The notes under the pieces: generated by a model
Seen by the model: only the letters and a program-made list of their open reading frames with translations
Told to the model about the DNA's origin: nothing
The model's database searches: none
From: Halanaerobium saccharolyticum
Lineage (GTDB): Bacteria; Bacillota; Halanaerobiia; Halanaerobiales; Halanaerobiaceae
NCBI RefSeq assembly: GCF_004362045.1
Contig: NZ_SNWX01000013.1
Span: forward strand, 19,135-83,134
Length of the DNA stretch: 64,000 bases
Reading direction: 5' to 3'
In this document: one piece after another, positions 59,404 through 64,000 of the stretch
How the letters are laid out: each line of letters starts with the position of its first letter
Position numbering within the stretch: position 1 is the stretch's first letter
Position numbers and translations under genes: made by a program

Positions 59404-60546
59404 TTGGCTTTCAAATTATATAACTTCATTTTTTATATTACTATGGCAGCATTTGGGTATTTTAATATTTATTTTCAGGATGCAGGACTTGATTCTTTTC
59501 AGATAGGTCTGGTTAATGCTATTCCACGAATTTTTGCTTTACTATTAATGCCTTTCTGGGGCTTTTTAACTGATTATTTTCACGAGAATAAAAAGGTTTT
59601 ATTGATAACTCTAATTGGTACTCTGGCTACAGTAGTCTTATTTCCTCAGACGAGTTCTTTTAAAGTTTTAATGCTGCTCATGTTTTTTTACACCTTATTT
59701 CAAAACCCGATTATTCCTCTGTCAGATAGTTTGCTTTTAGATTATCTGGGAGATAATTCTAATTATTATGGTAAGTTTAGATTGTGGGGTTCAGTTGGTT
59801 ATATGCTGTCAGTATCTCTTTTAGGTTACTTCCTGGAGGCAACTTCATCAGCAAATTTATTTTATATTTATGGTATTATTTTAATTTTATCAATATTTTT
59901 ATTAAAGTTTTTGCCAAAAAGTAAACGAAAAATTAAGGTATTAGATCCCGGTGATTTTAAGAAAATTTTCAAGAAAAGACGCCTGCTTTATTTTTTGTTT
60001 TTTGTATTTATACTGCAGACATCTATGAATGCAAACTACAGTTATTTTCCTCTTTATATAGTAGCTCATGGAGGAGGAGAGTTTCTGGTAGGAATTGCTC
60101 TAACCGTTTCTTCTGCCAGCGAAATCCTGGCTTTCTTTTTTTCGGATAAAATTATTAAAAACAATAAATTCAGCAAAATTATTGTGGTTATTAGTCTGGG
60201 CTTTATTTTACGCTGGTTAATGCTTTCCCTATTTCCGTATAATCCAATTATCCTTTTCTCACAGCTGCTGCACAGCATAACCTTTGGTCTCTTTTTTGCA
60301 GTTGGGGTTGATTATGTTGATCAAATTAGTGGAGAAAAATTTAGAGCAACCGGTCAAAATATTTATGCAGGTGTTTTTATGGGAGTCAGTGCTATCTCTG
60401 GAAGTTTAATTGGTGGTAAAATATATCAGCTCTATGGGGGAGAAAATATGTATTTTTTCTGGTCCTTAATTTCTGCAGCTGCAGGTATTATCTATAGTTT
60501 TTATCTTTTAAAAAAGGAAAGGGAATTAAAAATCAATGCAGATTAA
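59404..60546 (+). CDS. MFS transporter, LacY/nucleoside-symporter-like
   Basis: The 380-residue protein has about 11-12 membrane helices. It starts FKLYNFIFYITMAAFGYFNIYFQDAGL with the typical PRIFALLLMPFWGFLTDYF loop between helices 2 and 3, and resembles the MFS_1_like/LacY group. Substrate cannot be told. The TTG start lies 5 bases after the ymfH-like stop, with GAGGA inside that gene as ribosome binding site. The stop lies inside the queG start region (11-base overlap), so it is translated with queG. Confidence 0.85.
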   Translation: MAFKLYNFIFYITMAAFGYFNIYFQDAGLDSFQIGLVNAIPRIFALLLMPFWGFLTDYFHENKKVLLITLIGTLATVVLFPQTSSFKVLMLLMFFYTLFQNPIIPLSDSLLLDYLGDNSNYYGKFRLWGSVGYMLSVSLLGYFLEATSSANLFYIYGIILILSIFLLKFLPKSKRKIKVLDPGDFKKIFKKRRLLYFLFFVFILQTSMNANYSYFPLYIVAHGGGEFLVGIALTVSSASEILAFFFSDKIIKNNKFSKIIVVISLGFILRWLMLSLFPYNPIILFSQLLHSITFGLFFAVGVDYVDQISGEKFRATGQNIYAGVFMGVSAISGSLIGGKIYQLYGGENMYFFWSLISAAAGIIYSFYLLKKERELKINAD

Positions 60547-61633
60547 GAAGTTATTTAAAAAAAAGGCAGCTGATTTAAATATTGATCTCTGTCGTATAAC
60601 AGACGGTAGTGAACTCGAAAAAGAGCGTGAGATTCTAAAAAAAAGATCTCACAGCAAATACTGGCCCCAGCCATTTACAAATCAGGATCTGGACCAGCTG
60701 ACAAAACCAGCGCTCCATTTTCCTGGCTTAAAGTCAATTATAGTAGCTGCTGTAAGTTATAGTAATGGTGGTGGAAGCTCATTTTTATCCAATTATGTAA
60801 CAGTTAAAGATTATCACAACTATCTGCAGGATAAGCTGGAAAAACTGGCTATAGAAATACAGCAAGAGGTGCCACAGGATTTTAATTATAAGATATTTGT
60901 CGATACAGCTCCTTTTTTAGAGAGAGCTCTGGCTAAAAGAGCTGGCATTGGATTTATCGGAAAAAATTCTATGTTGATTAATCCTAAACTTGGTTCATTT
61001 TTATTTCTTGGTGAAATATTTATGGATTTAGAAATAGAACCGGATACTCCACTTGATTTAGATTGTGGTGAATGTCAAATCTGTATCAAGAATTGTGAGG
61101 GTCAGGCTTTAAAAGCAGAATATTTATTAGATGCTGAAGACTGTATTTCTTATTTAACTCAGAAAAAAGGAATATTAAGCCAGAAAGAAATAAAAAAAAT
61201 TGGTACCCATATCTGGGGCTGTGATGTCTGTCAGGTAAAATGCCCCTATAATATAAATGCAGCCCAAACCGCAGCTGAGGAGCTGCATTTTCTAAACTGT
61301 GATCTGGAATATTTTTTAAAATTAGATCGAAATAACCCTCCTTCTGAACTGAAAAAAACAGCAATTATGTGGAGAGGCAGCAGAATTTTATTAAGAAATG
61401 CTTTAATTGCAGCAGCAAATTTAGGAGAAGAAAAATATTTTGATTTAGTTAAAGAAAAATTGAATGATAATTCTCCGGTGATTCGTTATTATGCAGTTCT
61501 GGCACTGCTCAAAATTGATTATAAAAAAGCAGAAAAAATTGTTAAAAGAACAATTAATAATGAGAATAACAGGAAATACAGAGAGAAGATGATTATGATT
61601 TTAGAGCAGAAGGAGGAACAGAATGAATATTAA
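60536..61633 (+). CDS. queG: Epoxyqueuosine reductase QueG
   Basis: QueG reduces epoxyqueuosine to queuosine in tRNA, using cobalamin and two 4Fe-4S clusters. The 365-residue protein has DTAPFLERALAKRAGIGFIGKN near residue 122, cluster motifs CGECQICIKNC near 179-189 and CDVCQVKC near 229-236, the CISYLTQ segment near 200 and a C-terminal HEAT-like region. The first cluster lacks the usual CP proline but all cysteines are there. It overlaps the MFS gene and the next kinase gene by about 11 bases each. Confidence 0.93.
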   Translation: MQIKKLFKKKAADLNIDLCRITDGSELEKEREILKKRSHSKYWPQPFTNQDLDQLTKPALHFPGLKSIIVAAVSYSNGGGSSFLSNYVTVKDYHNYLQDKLEKLAIEIQQEVPQDFNYKIFVDTAPFLERALAKRAGIGFIGKNSMLINPKLGSFLFLGEIFMDLEIEPDTPLDLDCGECQICIKNCEGQALKAEYLLDAEDCISYLTQKKGILSQKEIKKIGTHIWGCDVCQVKCPYNINAAQTAAEELHFLNCDLEYFLKLDRNNPPSELKKTAIMWRGSRILLRNALIAAANLGEEKYFDLVKEKLNDNSPVIRYYAVLALLKIDYKKAEKIVKRTINNENNRKYREKMIMILEQKEEQNEY

Positions 61634-63272
61634 TTTAGATGGCGAAAAATTAAAAATAATTGAAAAAAGCAGTATTGAAGCAATAATTGCAGAAAGTAAA
61701 ATTGAAAATGAAAAAGATGTGATGGCTGTAATTATTGATAATGAAGTTTATGATTTAAATGAAAAGCTGGATAGAGATGCTGAAATAGAAACAGTTAAAA
61801 TTAATTCAGAACTCGGTAATAGAATTTATCGACGCAGTCTTTTTCTGGTTCTGGCTAAGGCTGTTTATGAGCTTTTTCCGGATTCAATTTTAAAAATTGA
61901 AATTTCTATCAGCAACGGTATTTACTGTGAATTAGAAAATAAGTCCAGCTTGAGTAAATCTGATTTAAATAAAATAAAAGAACGGATGGAAGAAATTATT
62001 GCTGCTGATTACAAAATAAAAAAACACAAATTGAAAAAGGCAGAAGTTTTAGAAATTATCAAAAATGAAAATTGTACTTTTAGAAGAGAGTTAATTAAAC
62101 AGCAGGATAATGGTAATTATATTCTTTATGAACTTGATGGATACTATGACTATTTTTATTATAATATGGTACCTTCCACCTCTTATTTAAGAGAATTTGA
62201 TCTGCATTTAAGGATTCCTGGATTTGTCTTATTATTTCCCAAGTTTTTCAGCAGTAAACAGGTACCAAAGTTTATAGAACAGCCTAAACTGGCAAATGTC
62301 TTTCTGGAGCATGAAAGATTGGGTAAAATTCTGGGGATAAGTAATGTGGTGGAATTGAATCAGGTGGTAGAAGAGAAAAATTATAATGAACTGATCAGGA
62401 TAGCAGAAGCTCTACATGAGAAAAAAATAGCAGGAATAGCAGATCGTATAAAAAGTGGGATGCCCAGAAATAAAATCATCTTAATTGCCGGCCCAACTTC
62501 TTCTGGTAAAACTACCTTTACTCACCGACTATCAACCCAATTAAAAATTAATGGTTTGCGGCCGGTGCAGATTTCGGTTGATAATTATTTTGTTAATCGA
62601 GCTAATACACCACTGGATAAAAATGGAGAACCTGATTTTGAATCAATAAAGGCCATTAATTTAGAACTATTTAATGAACATCTTTTAAAATTGATTCAGG
62701 GAGAGGAAGTTGAACTACTTAAATTCAATTTTGAAGAAGGAGTTAGAGAAAAAAGCGGTAAATTTTTACAACTGGAAGATGATCAGCCAATCTTAATTGA
62801 GGGGATTCACGGCTTAAACGATAAAATGACTGAGGTAATTCCACAGGATTTGAAATTCAAAATCTATATTAGTGCTTTAACTCAACTCAATATTGACTGT
62901 CATAACAGAATACCAACAACTGATACCAGGTTAATTCGCAGGATTGTAAGAGATAATCAATATCGAGGATTATCTGCGGCTAAAACGCTAAATTTATGGA
63001 GAGGGGTCCGTAAAGGCGAAGAAAAAAACATTTTCCCCTATCAGGAAAATGCAGATGTAATGTTTAATTCAGCTTTGATTTATGAGCTTTCAGTGCTTAA
63101 AAATTATGTTGAGCCGCTTTTAAAGCAGATTGATAAAACAAATAAAAATTATTATCAGGCACAGCGACTGCTGGAAATTTTAAGCAGTTTTAAAGCTATA
63201 CCTGATAAAGAAGTACCTTTTACTTCGATTTTAAGAGAGTTTACTGGGATGAGTGTTTTTAGAGAAGAATAG
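61623..63272 (+). CDS. Nucleoside kinase (uridine kinase-like) with TGS/ThrRS-like N-terminus
   Basis: The 549-residue protein has a C-terminal uridine-kinase-type P-loop domain with GPTSSGKTTF near residue 290, a VDNYFVNR substrate segment near 319, and GIHGLND near 391. The first 250 residues resemble the TGS and second additional domain (SAD) of threonyl-tRNA synthetase, with the KILGISNVVELNQ region near 236. This architecture is common in Clostridia and Thermotogae and is annotated as a nucleoside kinase; the role of the N-terminal half is not known. The start overlaps queG by 11 bases. Its last 42 bases overlap the opposing gene. Confidence 0.88.
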   Translation: MNINLDGEKLKIIEKSSIEAIIAESKIENEKDVMAVIIDNEVYDLNEKLDRDAEIETVKINSELGNRIYRRSLFLVLAKAVYELFPDSILKIEISISNGIYCELENKSSLSKSDLNKIKERMEEIIAADYKIKKHKLKKAEVLEIIKNENCTFRRELIKQQDNGNYILYELDGYYDYFYYNMVPSTSYLREFDLHLRIPGFVLLFPKFFSSKQVPKFIEQPKLANVFLEHERLGKILGISNVVELNQVVEEKNYNELIRIAEALHEKKIAGIADRIKSGMPRNKIILIAGPTSSGKTTFTHRLSTQLKINGLRPVQISVDNYFVNRANTPLDKNGEPDFESIKAINLELFNEHLLKLIQGEEVELLKFNFEEGVREKSGKFLQLEDDQPILIEGIHGLNDKMTEVIPQDLKFKIYISALTQLNIDCHNRIPTTDTRLIRRIVRDNQYRGLSAAKTLNLWRGVRKGEEKNIFPYQENADVMFNSALIYELSVLKNYVEPLLKQIDKTNKNYYQAQRLLEILSSFKAIPDKEVPFTSILREFTGMSVFREE

Positions 63273-63830
63273 ATCAATATTTTCTTTAATTTCATCCCAG
63301 CTATTAACTTTTGTAATCTGTTTATTACCTTCAAAATCATAATTATGATACTTGCTGACTAAAATTACTGGAATATTTTCGGCGGCAATTTCCAGTGCGT
63401 TTTCTTTTTTATCATCAATAAATAGAGAAATATTTTTTTCTACTGCCAGAGGAGCTTTTTTTTCTTCATGGTGCAGTTCATGATAGGGTATCTTATTTTC
63501 TTCTAACCATTTTTCAGTTAAATCACGATGTTCTGTACTTCTGGCTGTAATTAAAATTAGCCGATGCCCTTCATTGTAAAGCTCAGTGAGTATCTCTTTG
63601 GCTTTATCTATAGCTTTTACACTGCTGTATATTTCCTCTATTTTTTCCTGGATAAATTCATTTAATTCCTGATCATTGATTGCAAAAGCTTTTCTAAGAT
63701 CATAAGTGTATTCTTTTAAAGTTATTTCCCGATCAAAAAACTCATTCATTTTCTGCTGCCAGATACTATTATGATCTGGACCTTCATCTGTCAAAACTCC
63801 ATCAATATCTATACCAAAATTGTATTTCAT
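63231..63830 (-). CDS. HAD-family 5'-nucleotidase (NT5C type)
   Basis: The 199-residue HAD phosphatase has motif I FGIDIDGVLTD near residues 5-15, motif II ILITARS near 93-99, a Lys in the following region and motif IV SLFIDDKKENA near 133-143. This fits the NT5C pyrimidine deoxyribonucleotidase group that dephosphorylates nucleoside monophosphates. Gene context next to a nucleoside kinase supports nucleotide salvage. ATG 63830 is chosen, with GAGGTG at 63847-63842 on the minus strand; a GTG at 63839 sits inside that site. The stop lies 42 bases inside the kinase gene. Confidence 0.85.
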   Translation of the reverse strand: MKYNFGIDIDGVLTDEGPDHNSIWQQKMNEFFDREITLKEYTYDLRKAFAINDQELNEFIQEKIEEIYSSVKAIDKAKEILTELYNEGHRLILITARSTEHRDLTEKWLEENKIPYHELHHEEKKAPLAVEKNISLFIDDKKENALEIAAENIPVILVSKYHNYDFEGNKQITKVNSWDEIKENIDLFFSKNTHPSKLS

Positions 63831-63886
63831 TTTTAACACCTCATATATAATTTACTTAAACTTATATTAACATTTTTTTAGTTTTA

Positions 63887-63916
63887 TGTCTAGATAATAT
63901 GAACAGGTAACGTCAA
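63887..63916 (-). promoter_or_regulatory. Candidate promoter of the NT5C-type gene
   Basis: On the minus strand TTGACG (63916-63911), an 18-base spacer and TAGACA (63892-63887) lie about 60 bases before the start. The -10 box is only a fair match. Confidence 0.4.
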
Positions 63917-63934
63917 GTATTTTGTGTAAATAAA

Positions 63935-64000
63935 TTAATATCTTTCTTCAAATAGTTGAATTAAGTTTTCTCGAGTAGCTAAAAATCCTTTTAATCTTCT
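63935..64000 (-). CDS. C-terminal fragment of an unidentified minus-strand gene
   Basis: Reading from the window edge, 21 codons (ending LIQLFEERY) run to TAA at 63937-63935 on the minus strand. The amino-acid mix looks coding, and a promoter for the next gene starts just after. Family cannot be told. Confidence 0.4.
   Translation of the reverse strand, partial: RRLKGFLATRENLIQLFEERY

Noticed and set aside
1..64000. tRNA, rRNA, CRISPR arrays, insertion sequences or prophage
   Set aside because: I looked for repeats, clover-leaf ends, transposase-like and phage-like proteins and found none. Gene order is that of a conserved core chromosome.

Overview
This window is gene-dense and AT-rich chromosomal DNA. 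It carries complete housekeeping genes with short gaps, many 1 to 11 bp overlaps, strong AGGAGG-type ribosome binding sites and frequent TTG/GTG starts. Gene content and order point to a low-GC anaerobic Firmicute. The priA-def-fmt-rsmB-rlmN-prpC-prkC-rsgA-rpe-thiN-rpmB-asp23-fakA-recG order, the IspH-ribosomal protein S1 fusion, FabK, Pta/AckA fermentation genes and the ylbL/tmcAL and yceD-rpmF-plsX blocks all fit. A member of the Halanaerobiales is my best guess, but the genus cannot be proved from the window. I see no rRNA, tRNA, CRISPR array, insertion sequence or prophage.

Layout. Bases 1-3224 hold the end of an oligopeptide ABC transporter operon (substrate-binding protein fragment and two permeases) followed by lgt. 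Then come metK with its own promoter and terminator, and a long block for replication restart, translation start, rRNA modification and Ser/Thr signalling (priA to thiN, 4642-16406). A malic enzyme follows and converges on rpmB. From 18284 runs asp23-fakA-fakB-recG-rsmD-coaD, then a UbiA-type prenyltransferase, a YccF protein, a TtcA-like protein and a PAS-PAS-GGDEF-EAL protein. A minus-strand NhaC-family transporter (28751-30292) is preceded by a clear lysine riboswitch with terminator and consensus promoter. After ylbL/tmcAL come pta-ackA, yceD-rpmF, and the lipid block plsX-fabK-fabG-acpP. Then rnc, aroH, cmk, plsC, the ispH-rpsA fusion, a DUF512 protein, der, plsY, gpsA and hup. The last part (49385-64000) has mscS, a class II photolyase, ferritin, a small CXXC protein, an MTA/SAH deaminase, a UPF0182 membrane protein, a pair of M16 peptidases, an MFS transporter, queG, a nucleoside kinase and a convergent 5'-nucleotidase. 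A fragment of a further minus-strand gene ends the window.

How genes work together. Phospholipid synthesis is spread along the window: PlsX makes acyl-phosphate, PlsY adds it to the glycerol-3-phosphate made by GpsA, PlsC adds the second acyl chain, and FakA/FakB feed exogenous fatty acids in. FabK, FabG and AcpP supply part of the elongation cycle, but fabH, fabD and fabF are not here. Def and Fmt form the formyl-methionine cycle. PrpC and PrkC are a phosphatase/kinase pair that senses cell-wall fragments. Pta and AckA make ATP from acetyl-CoA.

Main points for a second look. PriA keeps its zinc-binding cysteines but has lost every recognisable helicase/ATPase motif. The lysine riboswitch identifies the NhaC-family protein as a probable lysine transporter, and its leader has an extra perfect hairpin that captures the 5' strand of helix P1. 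The IspH-S1 fusion has a long Glu/Thr linker and appears to start at a CTG codon. The GGDEF domain of the cyclic-di-GMP protein is degenerate while the EAL domain looks intact.
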